The position numbers and the translations under genes are program-made. Shown piece by piece: positions 47,689 to 58,815 of a stretch of 64,000 nucleotides of DNA. Below the pieces are notes generated by a model, which saw only the letters and a list, made by a program, of their open reading frames with translations, was not told where the DNA came from and searched no databases. Within the stretch, counting starts at the first letter, position 1. Every line of letters begins with the position of its first letter. The DNA is taken from the NCBI GenBank assembly GCA_020186115.1, contig WSYJ01000011.1:1-64000 (forward strand), written 5' to 3'. The DNA is from Histomonas meleagridis (Eukaryota > Parabasalia > Tritrichomonadida > Dientamoebidae).

Positions 47689-47897
47689 ATTCAAAAGGAA
47701 CCACAATATGTATAGCTTTCATGTTCTGATGCTCCTTAATCATAAAATTTTTAATAAAAATTTTTCGAACTGTACAGGAAATATTCTTTTGAGTACAGGT
47801 GTACATTTCAATAAAAAGGCCTTGTTTTCAAAGAAAATGTCAAGAAAAGTGTCTTACATGACACAGTTGGCATTTTTTTTCATTCGTCATTTTCCGT
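47302..47897. other. Intergenic, Rab copy A to Hsp70
   Basis: The first part belongs to the inverted duplication (AAAACCGTTAATTTTTGTGA near 47338 is shared with the right arm). The last part, unique, has AAAAGTGTC and CATGACACAG, then a T-run followed by TCATTCGTCATTTTCCGT directly before the Hsp70 ATG. TCATT matches the trichomonad initiator consensus TCA(Py)(T/A) a few bases from the start codon. Confidence 0.5.
47880..47897 (+). promoter_or_regulatory. Initiator-like sites (TCATT) before Hsp70
   Basis: Two TCATT sequences lie within 20 nt of the ATG. In Trichomonas the initiator TCA(Py)(T/A) sits within about 20 nt of the start codon. Motif match only. Confidence 0.4.
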
Positions 47898-49571
47898 ATG
47901 CGTAAGAAACAAAACAATGACGTTTTAATGCTTGGCATTGATCTTGGCACGACATTTAGCTCTATTGGCATGTATAGAAATGGCAGTTTTGATGTATTTA
48001 AAGATAATTGGCTAAATGATTCAATACCCTCAGTTGTAGCTTTCACCAAGGATGAAATACTTGTTGGCGAAACCGCTATTCAGAGCATGTTAACTTCTCC
48101 TCAAATGCTTGATTGTGTTTATGATTCTAAGCGTATGATTGGACGAACTTATAATAAAATCTCAAAAATCCGGGAATCAAGCCAAATGCAGCCATACAAA
48201 GTTATTAATGTTAATGGATATCCTAAGTACCAAGTTAATTATCAAAATGAATATTATTCACCTGAAGAAATATCCTCCATAATCTTAAAAGAATTAATGA
48301 GCATTGCCAAAGGTCCTTTATCCAACAAAAAAGTCACTGGTGTTGTCATTGCTGTTCCAGCCGATTTTGACGAGCATCAACGTGAAGCCACTAAAATGGC
48401 AGGCAAACTTGCAGGCCTTAATGTCGTCAAAATTCTTGATGAACCCGTTGCCGCAGCCATTTCGTATGGCATTCATGAGAAATATTCTTCTCCCAAGAAT
48501 ATATTAGTATTTGATTTTGGCGGCGGAACTTTAGACGTATCTATTTTAAGAGTCCACCAAAATGAATTTGATGTTTTGGCCTCTGAAGGCGATCAAAACT
48601 TAGGTGGCCAAGACATTGATTATAATCTCATGAAATATGTTGTCAAAAAATTCAAGAAAAGATATGGTTATGATCCACTAACAAGTCCATGCATAAAACT
48701 GCAATTCAAAAGAGCATGTGAGAAAGCCAAAATTATTCTTTCGAAATTATTAGAAACGACAATCAATCCACAGGTTGTCGGAAAGCCCGAATTTTGTTGC
48801 AAAATCGCTCGCACAAAGTTTGAAGAAATCAAATATGAAATATTTGACCAAATTTTAACACCTGTCAAAAAAGTGATTCAATCATCGAATCTTCAAAAGT
48901 CGGAAATTGATGACATTATATTAATTGGGGGCACATCAAACATACCCGCAGTGCAAGACAAGCTGAATCATTTCTTTGGCAAAAATCCAATTGTTGGTAT
49001 TGATCTCACATTAGCAGTTGTTCAAGGCGCATCAATTAAGGCGACTGATATCTCGCAGGAAGGGGGTGGAATCATCAAATATCACCCAGTTATGCCACAT
49101 GACATTGGCGTCGAGGAGAACAACTGTAAGATGAATGTTCTGATCAAAAAGAACACAAAACTTCCGGCTAATAATTCAAGGGTTTATTCACCGATAAGTC
49201 CGCAACAAAGAAGGGTAACAATTAAAGTGTTTATGGGCGATGATATTTTGACTGCTAATAATGTATTACTAGGAGAAATTAAAATTAATTTTAATGAAAG
49301 TAACCCGGATATCGCTGTGAAGTTCGAAGTTAATGAAGAAGGAATGTTAAATGTAACTGCTGGAGAAACTTCGAAAGGAAATATTAAGTATATGAAAGTT
49401 GACAACGTAATGCTTTATAGGGAAAATAAAGTTCATAACGATAAAGTAAATACAAAGAGAAATGTCAGAAAACTTATAATGGATTTCGTAACAGGGAAAT
49501 CGGATTTTGTTGTGTACTTCTGTACAATGGCAGTTCTGATTTTGGGATTCATTATTAGTTTGTTGTTTTGA
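47898..49571 (+). CDS. Divergent, lidless Hsp70 with C-terminal membrane anchor
   Basis: 557 aa. The Hsp70 ATPase domain is complete, with phosphate-1 motif IDLGTTFSS (14-22), VFDFGGGTLDVSIL, and IILIGGTSNIPAV. A beta-type substrate domain follows (HDIGVEENNCKMNVLIKKNT, later FNESNPDIAVKFEVNEEG). The helical lid normally found after it is missing: after a short basic linker (KVNTKRNVRKLIMDFVTGKS) the protein ends in about 22 hydrophobic residues (YFCTMAVLILGFIISLLF). There is no signal peptide, so this looks like a tail-anchored protein with the chaperone domain in the cytosol. The membrane could be ER or hydrogenosome; sequence alone does not say. There is no EEVD or HDEL tail. An EF-hand or J-domain partner is not nearby. 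Confidence 0.93.
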   Translation: MRKKQNNDVLMLGIDLGTTFSSIGMYRNGSFDVFKDNWLNDSIPSVVAFTKDEILVGETAIQSMLTSPQMLDCVYDSKRMIGRTYNKISKIRESSQMQPYKVINVNGYPKYQVNYQNEYYSPEEISSIILKELMSIAKGPLSNKKVTGVVIAVPADFDEHQREATKMAGKLAGLNVVKILDEPVAAAISYGIHEKYSSPKNILVFDFGGGTLDVSILRVHQNEFDVLASEGDQNLGGQDIDYNLMKYVVKKFKKRYGYDPLTSPCIKLQFKRACEKAKIILSKLLETTINPQVVGKPEFCCKIARTKFEEIKYEIFDQILTPVKKVIQSSNLQKSEIDDIILIGGTSNIPAVQDKLNHFFGKNPIVGIDLTLAVVQGASIKATDISQEGGGIIKYHPVMPHDIGVEENNCKMNVLIKKNTKLPANNSRVYSPISPQQRRVTIKVFMGDDILTANNVLLGEIKINFNESNPDIAVKFEVNEEGMLNVTAGETSKGNIKYMKVDNVMLYRENKVHNDKVNTKRNVRKLIMDFVTGKSDFVVYFCTMAVLILGFIISLLF

Positions 49572-50560
49572 CCCGATAAATAAATAAATAAAAATGTTTT
49601 AAATGTCTGTCGTTAATGAATGAAATGAATGTCTTCCATTAGTTGACTTAAATGAGATAATTCATATGGATATAACTAATTCACTCATCTCAAGGTTTAA
49701 TGAATGTTGGAAAAGTTTCATTTCAAAACATTAAGCTTAAAACAAAGAATTTTGGTTACACATGTATGAAAAAGATATATTATATATTTTTGAACTATAT
49801 TTTTATTATGTATCGATTCTAAATGCTTTCACAGAGGTACCATAATAAATATAATTTTGTAATTTATTTAAAAAAATAATTGAAATCGCAAATTAATTGA
49901 TTTTTTCGAAATTTTCCAATATTGATATATTTTTATTATAATTGAATATTTTTATACATTTATTATTAAATAATAGTAAAGTTAAAATGGAATTGTTTTT
50001 ATATAAAATTTTGCACCATGTTTAATTTTTTTCATATGATATTATTTCGATACGTTACAAAAACTTCCACAATGGTATTATAAAATTGAAGTGCCATTAT
50101 ATAAAATATAATCAATATTTCGTATTTATATAGGATCGAAATTATTATACAAATAATAATGTTCATTCAATTTGAAAACATATACTAGATAATTTTGACA
50201 AAAAACAATTATATTTTCAACAAAAATGAACAAAATATTGTGGCAACATATTTCTTTGTGATATTGCAGTTTTTGAGTTGACTTTTTGTCGATCAATAAA
50301 TATTCAAAATCAAAAAATAAAAATATCCAAAAAATATATGAATGAATTCACCTAAGAACATATGGTATAGGGTTTTATTTCTATGTTCATTAATATTTTC
50401 GAGTTATATAAAAATCCCATTATGGAATTTTTCGCTAACATCAAGAATATGTACTTATACAAAAAATATTTAATTGATTATAAATTATTAAAACATATTA
50501 TAAATTATTAAAACATATTAGAATTTATTAAAACATATTAGAATTTATTCAAATGAAGAG
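49572..50560. other. Intergenic, AT-rich, no gene seen
   Basis: About 1 kb of A/T-rich sequence after Hsp70. A short TAAATAAATAAATAAAAATG stretch follows the Hsp70 stop. TTATTAAAACATATTA is repeated several times around 50480-50545. No open frame or RNA is recognised. Confidence 0.6.
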
Positions 50561-50835
50561 TTTTTGCATTAAAATCATTCCTTTATCCAAAAGTAATTTT
50601 ACTATTTCGATATTATTATTTCTAACTGATATATGAAGTGATGTTTCAAATGATTATAACATATTATAAATTATTATAACATATTCCAAATTATTAAAAT
50701 ATATTCCAAATTATTCAAATGAATATTTTTTGCATTAACATCAATTCTTTTTTTTTTTCTAAAACATGTTACACAAGTTCAATATTTTCTGATTCTAAAG
50801 CAAATAATAAAATATTTTTTGGAATTTGATTCTTT
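50560..50835 (-). pseudogene. Ankyrin-gene relic (two decayed modules)
   Basis: Minus-strand translation of about 50565-50655 gives ETSLHISVRNNNIEIVKLLL and 50735-50830 gives a broken match to the ALESENIELV stretch of the locus 3 protein, with stops. The modules belong to the same ankyrin family as the three larger loci in the window. Confidence 0.6.
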
Positions 50836-50868
50836 CGAAGGAAACATTTAACGAGATATAAATTTATA

Positions 50869-51690
50869 TTTCACTCACCACCAAATTACAATTCAATTTA
50901 TTATTACAATGTAATCACTTTATGTTTCACTCACCACCAAATTCCAATTCAATTTGTTACTACAATGTAATCACTTTATGTTTCACTCACCACCAAATTC
51001 CAATTCAATTTGTTACTACAATGTAATCACTTTATGTTTCACTCACCACCAAATTACAATTCAATTTGTTACTACAATGTAATCACTTTATGTTTCACTC
51101 ACCACCAAATTACAATTCAATTTGTTACTACAATGTAATCACTTTATATTTCACTCACCACCAAATTCCAATTCAATTTATTATTACAATGTAATCACTT
51201 TATGTTTCACTCACCACCAAATTCCAATTCAATTTGTTACTACAATGTAATCACTTTATGTTTCACTCACCACCAAATTACAATTCAATTTATTATTACA
51301 ATGTAATCACTTTATGTTTCACTCACCACCAAATTCCAATTCAATTTATTATTACAATGTAATCACTTTATGTTTCACTCACCACCAAATTCCAATTCAA
51401 TTTGTTACTACAATGTAATCACTTTATGTTTCACTCACCACCAAATTCCAATTCAATTTGTTACTACAATGTAATCACTTTATGTTTCACTCACCACCAA
51501 ATTACAATTCAATTTATTATTACAATGTAATCACTTTATGTTTCACTCACCACCAAATTACAATTCAATTTATTATTACAATGTAATCACTTTATGTTTC
51601 ACTCACCACCAAATTACAATTCAATTTGTTACTACAATGTAATCACTTTATATTTCACTCACCACCAAATTCCAATTCAATTTATAATTA
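50869..51690. repeat. 56-bp minisatellite, about 15 copies
   Basis: TTTCACTCACCACCAAATT starts every 56 bp from 50869 to 51653. Copies differ at a few positions: TTACAATTC or TTCCAATTC, TTTGTTACTACA or TTTATTATTACA, TTTATG or TTTATA. The variants are shuffled along the array, which suggests exchange between copies. The last copy is cut short about 10 bp before the coronin stop codon (51701-51703, minus), so the array forms the gene's immediate 3' flank. Confidence 0.95.
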
Positions 51691-51700
51691 CTTTTTTACT

Positions 51701-54230
51701 TCACCAACTTTCGCTATCGTCAGACACTTCATCTGGTTCGTCGCTCGTTGATATCTTCGGTGCCATTGCCACAATGTCGTCTATGCTCAACGGCTTATTG
51801 ACTATTTCCTCTTCTCTTTGTACGTTCTTTGCTGCTGCCAACTTCTCCTGCTGCTGCCTCCTGAACATCGGCAACACTTCGGAGTACTTTCTTGTGTTTG
51901 GCGGCTGGAAGTCGATCATTGGATACTTTTCATTTTGTTTCTTCAACCAGTCGCTAATTTCCATCAATGGCTTCGACGTGTCTCTAATCGGCGGGTATAT
52001 CATATCCTGGAAGTATTCGTTGTGCGATCTGAGCACGTGCCACTTTACGATGTGCATTGACTCTGTCGACAATTTCATCATACGGCTTACTTCGCATTTC
52101 ATGACGTCGCATTGTTTCCTTGGCAGCAAACAGAGCCCTCGTTCTGGCGCAGATGTTTCGTATACGCCGGATGACGCGATGACTCGGTCGTCGTGACACA
52201 ATTCGACATAACGAATGTGTCCATCGCCTTTTCCGCCTAAGTATATCAGACCGGAGCCTTCTTCGTACATAGGTAACATATGGCCGGACGAAGTGTCCAA
52301 CTCAATGCTCTTCAATGGCTTCTCCATGTTCTTCACGTCCCATATTAAGATTTGGCGTTCGCCTCGTCGACTACTTCCAAACGTCGCTAAGTATTCGAAG
52401 TCCGGAATGTATAAAAGACGGCGATGTCGGCCGCCGTTTGGATTCGCTAATGTCTCGAAGACTTTTGGTGATTCATCACGTGGATCGAACCATATTAATT
52501 TACCATCTCTATATATGGAATATATCATTGATGAGAAGTCATTCATTACCGCATCTTGAAGTCCTGTTGGACATAACTTATTGAAGTCACGAATTCGCTT
52601 TTCAGTGTTTATATCCCATAAATATATTTCCGTTTGTGGTGTTGCGGTCATTATTAAGTTGTTTGTGCATTCACTGAATTTGGCAATCGATATCTTACGA
52701 TTATGATTGAAGGATGTGATTGGCTCTGTGATTGGCGTTAAGAATTCTTCGCTCTTTGGTATGTTCCATAGTTTAACTTTGTTATCTTCGCCACCACTCA
52801 TTAATAGTTGTGGTTTATGTGGACTAAATGTCATTGTACTAACACCAGAGCTATGTGGATCAATGATTGTCGACTTACAATTAGATGGGAAACGTTGTGG
52901 TTTGTATAATGGTAAGATATGAATTGGTGGTGTTGAACCATCGCCAACAAATGCAAACTGTGTTCCGTTTGTAATGATTTCATTAAATTCGGGATTCGGT
53001 GCTTGTTTAACTGGTAATGAGATGTAATATGTACTTGGTGGTTCTGCAACGCCACGTAAATATTTGTAATATGTTTGCGGACCTAAGTCAACTGGCTTCT
53101 CTTCTTCGACTGGTTTAGCTTCTTCTTTGGGAGTTGGTATAAGTTCTTCATGTTTTAAGGTTCCATTTGTACCTTGTAACCAAGATTCAGGTGTAAGATC
53201 TGATTCCATAACTGGGAATGGTGGGAATCGTGCTGGTCCATTTGCTACATCAAATTGGACTCGTGCAATTGTATTGTTGGTAAGGAATAATGATAATGTC
53301 ATTACTGTTGTGCCATCTGGATTTGGTTTCTCATATAATGGTAATGCATTATAAATTGCAATGTCATGCGTATAGATACATAAGTCATTTAATGTGTTTC
53401 CATCAAGTAAATACACTTTGCTCTCTCGACATGCACAGGCAATAATAACGCCGCTGAAATGTGATGTGACACTGAGTGAAGTTCCTCCAACAGCAACTTG
53501 GCGCTTGGCTTTTTCGGCAAGATTCTCGTCGTAGATACGAAGTTCTTGTTTACCACTTGCGGAATATGATAGAAGAACACGACGACCTGAAAGTGAATGA
53601 AGGAATCCAACTCCACGTGTTGGTGATGCTTTGATTTCATGTAGCTCTTTGTTGCCTCGAACATCCCACACTTTGATGGTCATGTCAATATAAAGAGCAA
53701 AAATAAGTGCGCCATCATCTGACCATGCAATGGAATTTAATGGACGTGAATGAACAAGATCAGCAAGTGGCTTGGAAAGAGATTTGTCAAAGAGTTGAAT
53801 GTGACCACTCCTTAAACCAACAGCAATAAGATTCTTTGCAAATGGATGGAATGAGGCACATTTGACTTCTTCTTTTGTGTCGAATTGTGAGAATGGTTTG
53901 GTGGCATCACCTTTAAGACCCTTCTCTGGAATATTCCAAAATGAAAGAATACCAGCTGATGTACCAACAAAAAGTGTTGTTGGTTCAAATGGACTTAAAG
54001 CAACAGCTGTGACTTTTTTGGCCAGGTGGTTTAACACGTGGTTGTTTAAGACCGAATTTGGTTGGGTTGTCGTTACGTACAACTATCACTGGTTGACCTT
54101 GATTTCTGATTTCTGAACCTGGAAATGCACAAAATGTTTTATTGATAGTAAACAGAAAATTATCTTTAAGAATATCAACTTCGTTGATTTGACGGGATGG
54201 TACAACGGAACCTTTTAGGTTTGCGTACAT
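51701..54230 (-). CDS. Long tandem coronin (coronin-7/POD-1 type), one-base frameshift near the N-terminus
   Basis: About 840 aa over two frames: MYANLKGSVVPSRQ... (from 54230) continues at 54020-54023 into the long frame (KKVTAVALSPFEP onward) if one base of GGCC is skipped. WD repeats include KVWDVRGNKELHEIKAS and VKLWNIP. The second half has the clear coronin signature: QILIWDVKNMEKPLKSIELD, then YLGGKGDGHIRYVEL, PERGLCLLPRKQ and the EYFQDMIYPP region. A charged linker (PKEEAKPVEEEKPVD) joins the halves. Long coronins link two propellers and act in actin or membrane-traffic control. The C-terminus is acidic and ends DDSESW. The frameshift may be a sequencing error, since the whole remainder is intact. 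An intron (GTACGT...CACAG) was tested and gives a stop. Confidence 0.9.
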
Positions 54231-54849
54231 TTATAATGTGTAGAAATATCCGATTCAAATTTACCCTTTTAAAGGGTAAAAGGGGACAACTAAAACGTGT
54301 CAAATACTCAAAAGTTGTACGTTAAAACGGTTTTATTATATCTTATTTAATTTGTTGAACGATAAGGATTATTCGAATATAAAAAATTGTTCATAAAAAG
54401 GTTAATTAAAACATGTTTATCTTTAAAGATAAAAAGTTGTGATAACTTTAATGAATATTTCAACAGAATTTCTAAAAATTATTTAAAACATAACTCTTAA
54501 ATAATGATTAAAAGAATTTTAAGTGGGTTTTCATAGCAATAATTATTTTCTTCTTTTTCATTTTTGATTAATTGTTATTGATTCTTAATTCACCATTGAA
54601 ATGTCCATCTATGAAATCCAAATATTATAATGCTAAATAAATTATGCCTTTGATTAAAAAGATTTCAAAATTTGCATTGATTGCTTTAATATATTATGAA
54701 TGAAGTAAGATTAAAATGTAATTTTTATTTAAAAAACATACTTTTGTATGAAATAACATGAAGAGCAACCGATTTATCCATTCATACAGATTTGATTTGA
54801 ATCATGGAATAATTAAAATAATTATTTTAATAAATATCTGATTAAATTC
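54231..54849. other. Intergenic upstream of coronin
   Basis: AT-rich. TTTACCCTTTTAAAGGGTAAAAG at about 54261-54283 is a near-perfect palindrome about 35 nt upstream of the coronin ATG. The rest shows no gene; its right end runs into decayed ankyrin sequence. Confidence 0.5.
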
Positions 54850-56880
54850 AAAAATTTTATTATTGTTTTTCTTGATTCTTTTATATTTAGTAAGGAGTTA
54901 TATGAAATCTTGATGGTTCTTTTCTCCTGCCAACATAAGTGCTGTTTTAAACAATTAAAATAATTTTTATATATTGTTTTTGAAAAATCAAATTATTGAA
55001 ATTTATATGAAATAAAACATTAAAATATTTTTAGCTTCAACATTAATTCTTTTATGCTATAGAAGTAACTTAACAATTTCTATATCCCCATAAACAGATG
55101 ATGTCATAAGTGGGGTCCAAAATATTTTAAATTAATTCCAAATATCATTATGAAATACAAAAATATTTGAAAAAATTTTGAGAAAAATAAATAAATATCA
55201 CGAATATTGATATCAATTCCTTTTTGTTCAAGAAGTAATTTAACTATTTCTGTTTGACCATTAGCAACAGCTCCTAAAAGAGGAGAATAGAATAAAATGA
55301 TTTAATTCCACAACTAAATTATTCAAAAAAATTTCAATCAAAATAAAGAAATCTCTTTATTGTTGGTGTCAATTTCGTTACATGCAAGAAGCAATTTAAC
55401 TATATCTATAAACCCTTTCGAAGATACTTCGAAAAGTGATGGTTGTAATATAATAAATAAAAGTTATAATAAAATATATTTATGGAATATAAAATATGAA
55501 ACAAACACCAAACATAAAATATTTATATTAAATTTAGAATTTACATTAATTCCTTCTTGTTTAAGAACATATTTAACAAGATCTGTATGACCAAACATAC
55601 ATCCGCCTATAAGTGCAACGCCAAAAATGATAAATAAAACTTAAGCATTATTTTATAACATCAAATTATTGGAATTAATATCAATTTTATTTCCTTTTGT
55701 TTCTAAAATATTTCTAAAAAGATCAACATTTCCTTCGTTTATTATATAAAAATTATAATCTTCTAAGAGTAGAGGATTCTTTCGATAAAATTTTGTAAAA
55801 ATTAAACATCCTGAAATTATTGAAGCACTAATAATATCTCTATCTATTGTTAGACCATTATCAATCAAAAAATCAAATATTTCATAATTGTAATAAATAA
55901 GACATTGTCTTCCTAAATCTTCTAAATTATTATTTCTACAAATTTGGTTTTCATAAAGATACTTAAAAATATCATTTTGATAAAATTTTATTGCTGTTTC
56001 ATATGCATCTTCAAATGTTGAATGATTTTGTTCACATAAATGAATGATTTCTATATTTCCACCTGCAACTGCATATTTACCTTACTTTTCCATGTTGGCA
56101 TTATTCATAAGTAAATATTTAAAACATTTGATTGAAGAAAAAAATGCTGCATAATCAATTAATGAGACATAACCTTCATTAATAAAAGAACATCTTTCAT
56201 AAAGTGATGACAAAATTGGATCATTGAAATAAAATCCATTACTTGATGATATTTTTTGAAGTTTTTCAATTTCATCATTTCGAATTATTTTTGCAATGTT
56301 ATCTTGATTGATTCCTTCATGAATTAATTGCTTATGAAGTTCCCAATTATTTGCTGAAAGTTTATCATAATGTAATAAAAAAATATAATTTTCACAATAA
56401 TAAGGATCATAATCAGGTGTAAAACGTTTTTCTTTATTTTTTGTATCTGTTTTATAATGTGCAAAATACAATGAATCAAAGCTTTGATTAATCAAATACT
56501 TAATACTTAATACTCAATCAAATACTTAATTAAGTTTCGCTCAAACATTTCGTTAATCAAATAATATATTTCATGTGTTTCTTTTTTGAATATTAGTCTA
56601 CTAAAAATATCAATAATTTTAGTATCATTGTTGTATATTTCTTTTTCTTTGTTTTGCAGTAACTGTAAATAATTTAAATATAAATCGCAATTTCCCTTTT
56701 GTAAACAAAATGCTTTATATACTAAATTACTGACAAGTTTTTGCATGAGAACAAATAATTTGAATCATATAAATTAAGAGTTTTTTGGACTGATAATTCA
56801 ATATTTTTTTCATTTAAATTGAATACTATTTGTTTAAATTGATTAGGAATTTGTGTTTTTATTTTTTTTAAATCTAATTG
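54850..56880 (-). pseudogene. Broken ankyrin-repeat gene (locus 2)
   Basis: Minus-strand gene in pieces: N-terminal part near 56880-56757 (VFNLNEKNIELSVQKTLNLY), frameshift at about 56745, 56746-56507 (YLQLLQNKEKEIYNN), then 56495-56082 (conserved NWELHKQLIHEGINQDNIAK and IIRNDEIEKLQKISS), a TAA at 56082 just after NMEK, and 55868-55653. Ankyrin modules follow toward lower coordinates at about 55605, 55440, 55275, 55111 and 54941, again about 165-170 bp apart with AT spacers. Many stops and shifts; a pseudogene is the simplest reading. Confidence 0.78.
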
Positions 56881-57055
56881 GAAGAGAACATATGTTCTAT
56901 TTGGATAAGCTGCTTAAATTGTTCGACAAACAATCGCTTATCGTTGTCGGATGGGGCACCCCCAAATCTTGTTTCATCTTATTTTATATCACATTTCATT
57001 TTATTTTGCAAAAATTCTTAGAATCAGGGAGAGTTTAGCTGGTTTCAACTTCCAA

Positions 57056-57931
57056 ATGGAAGCGAAAGAAGAAGAAGAATTTAATCCATTTCATTTTACA
57101 GAGTTATGGAAATATTGTCAAAATCTTATTTTAGGAACACTTTTGATTTTTTTGTTACTCTCTGTAATACATTTTTGGCTTCAACTTTTGGTCATCTTTT
57201 TAATGTATCAAGTTCTTCGTGCTTCTGAAAATTGTATTGAAAGTGCATCTCAATTTCTAAAGAAAGGAGAGATTATTCCATTATCTACGCAAACTCAAAT
57301 GCTTGTTTATGGTTTTGGTGATATTATTTGTTCATATATATGTGGTCATACATTAGTCAAATTAAATACAGAGTATCATACATTTGCTGATGCAATATTA
57401 TCATCAGCACTTTTATCACTGTCGTTTTTCCTTATTTTCAGTTCTACCAAACATATCGGATTTTCATTTCGTTTTTTCAAAATCACTGATATTGAAAATG
57501 GAGCACTTGGTTTATTAACAATCACATCAATTATCTTTCGCTACATCGCTGTGACACCCATTTGGATGATGTTTTTAGGTGAAACCAATCTTTCTGAATT
57601 TCCATCATGTTTTAATGGTTGGCATATTGCGTATATATTGGGCAAAATCGTTGGTTTTTGGCTTCTTTGCGTTGATTTTTCTGATGGATGCACGTGGTTC
57701 TTTCGAACATTGCTAAAGATTTCTCCATCTGGTGCAATATGCCAAAGATGCAAAGAGAAAAAGGCTGAACTGTCAACGCAATGTAATCATCATTTTTGTA
57801 GAGCATGTATAGAAAGATCTAGAAAAGCAAATGGTGAATGTCCTGTTTGCAGATATAAAATACCTCGGAAATGGACAATGCCATTTAAATTTGGAGCAAT
57901 ACCAATGGCAATTTTAATATGTGTTTTCTAA
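57056..57931 (+). CDS. Multi-pass membrane RING-finger protein (probable E3 ubiquitin ligase)
   Basis: About 291 aa from the chosen ATG (MEAKEEEEFNPFHF); an upstream frame extension to 56951 lacks a good start. Hydrophobic stretches that look like membrane segments: LILGTLLIFLLLSVIHFWL, LLVIFLMYQVL, ILSSALLSLSFFLIF, LGLLTITSIIFRYIA and GKIVGFWLLCV. Near the C-terminus is a C3HC4 RING: CQRC...C-N-H-HF-C-RA-C...CPVC, all eight ligands present. The layout (several membrane passes then a terminal RING) resembles RNFT1/RNFT2, which act at the ER membrane; that family name is inference. GGGGCACCCCC lies about 93 nt upstream. Confidence 0.85.
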   Translation: MEAKEEEEFNPFHFTELWKYCQNLILGTLLIFLLLSVIHFWLQLLVIFLMYQVLRASENCIESASQFLKKGEIIPLSTQTQMLVYGFGDIICSYICGHTLVKLNTEYHTFADAILSSALLSLSFFLIFSSTKHIGFSFRFFKITDIENGALGLLTITSIIFRYIAVTPIWMMFLGETNLSEFPSCFNGWHIAYILGKIVGFWLLCVDFSDGCTWFFRTLLKISPSGAICQRCKEKKAELSTQCNHHFCRACIERSRKANGECPVCRYKIPRKWTMPFKFGAIPMAILICVF

Positions 57932-58023
57932 AATTTTTGTTTTATTTAATTAATATTTGGTTTTGAAAAAAATATATATAATTGAATGCAATTATTTGAC
58001 AATTTTATTTGTAAGAGAATATA

Positions 58024-58800
58024 ATGACAAATTTTTGCTCCAAGATGAATCCTAGAAAACATTTAAAATTTTTCGATATTGACTCACTAAAAGTAGAAAT
58101 AAATCAGGTGGAAGAAAAAAAGAAATATTATCTAGCGAAAACGCAAAGATTAAGGGGTCAACTTCAAAATTCAGACCGATTAATCAGAAATTTAAACTCG
58201 AATTCTTCAAAACGTTTTAAAGGTGTGTCTGGAACAGCAATAAAATCAAGAGAAGCTGAACTAGTTAGACTTGAAAATATTTTAGAAACAAAGAAAAAAG
58301 AACTTATTGAACTCACAAGTGATGACAAATACATACAAAAACAAGAGCTACAAATTGAAATTCCTCTTCTTTATTCCGAAAAATTAAGATTGGCAAAAGA
58401 AAATAAAGAAATCAAAAGTAATCTCACATTGTTGTCTAACAATCTAAAAACACTCGAAAAACAGATTTCAAGTATTAAATCAAATGAGAAACATATGAGT
58501 CGCTTACAAAAGGAAATTGACTTATTAACAGATAAATTTTTTGCATATCAAAAAAGCAAACTTCAACAAATTTGCATGGACCCGTTAATTGATCTTCTTC
58601 ATAACAAGAAAAAGGAAGAAAGTTTTGTTCAACAAACGATGAAAGATATTGATACATTGGATGAAGAAATAAGAACAATCAAAAAGGAAACAATTGAAAT
58701 CCAAAACCAAGAAAAGGAAATATTAGAATATCAGAACGAAATAATAGGGAAAATGCTTGATTCAATTCGGAATAAAATGAATTTAAACGGTTTCTCGTAA
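58024..58800 (+). CDS. Coiled-coil protein, function unknown
   Basis: 258 aa, almost wholly charged helices with heptad-like spacing (REAELVRLENILETKKKELI, KEIKSNLTLLSNNLKTLEKQ, IDTLDEEIRTIKKETIEIQN). No catalytic motif, membrane segment or signal peptide. An internal ATG (58045) is also possible. It ends in TAA, and after 15 more bases in the same frame the next coiled-coil ORF starts. It could be a cytoskeletal, basal-body or flagellar structural protein; that is only a guess from composition. Confidence 0.75.
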   Translation: MTNFCSKMNPRKHLKFFDIDSLKVEINQVEEKKKYYLAKTQRLRGQLQNSDRLIRNLNSNSSKRFKGVSGTAIKSREAELVRLENILETKKKELIELTSDDKYIQKQELQIEIPLLYSEKLRLAKENKEIKSNLTLLSNNLKTLEKQISSIKSNEKHMSRLQKEIDLLTDKFFAYQKSKLQQICMDPLIDLLHNKKKEESFVQQTMKDIDTLDEEIRTIKKETIEIQNQEKEILEYQNEIIGKMLDSIRNKMNLNGFS

Positions 58801-58815
58801 GCCGTTAATTTTCTA

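Noticed and set aside
50869-51690. CRISPR array
   Set aside because: The 56-bp units are contiguous near-identical repeats with no unique spacers, in a eukaryotic genome; it is a minisatellite.
51594-52196. 200-codon plus-strand ORF across the minisatellite and coronin 3' end
   Set aside because: It is the antisense shadow of the coronin gene extended through the repeat.
53990-54075. Spliceosomal intron in the coronin gene (GTACGT ... CACAG)
   Set aside because: Removing it brings a stop codon into frame and deletes conserved coding sequence; a one-base shift explains the data better.
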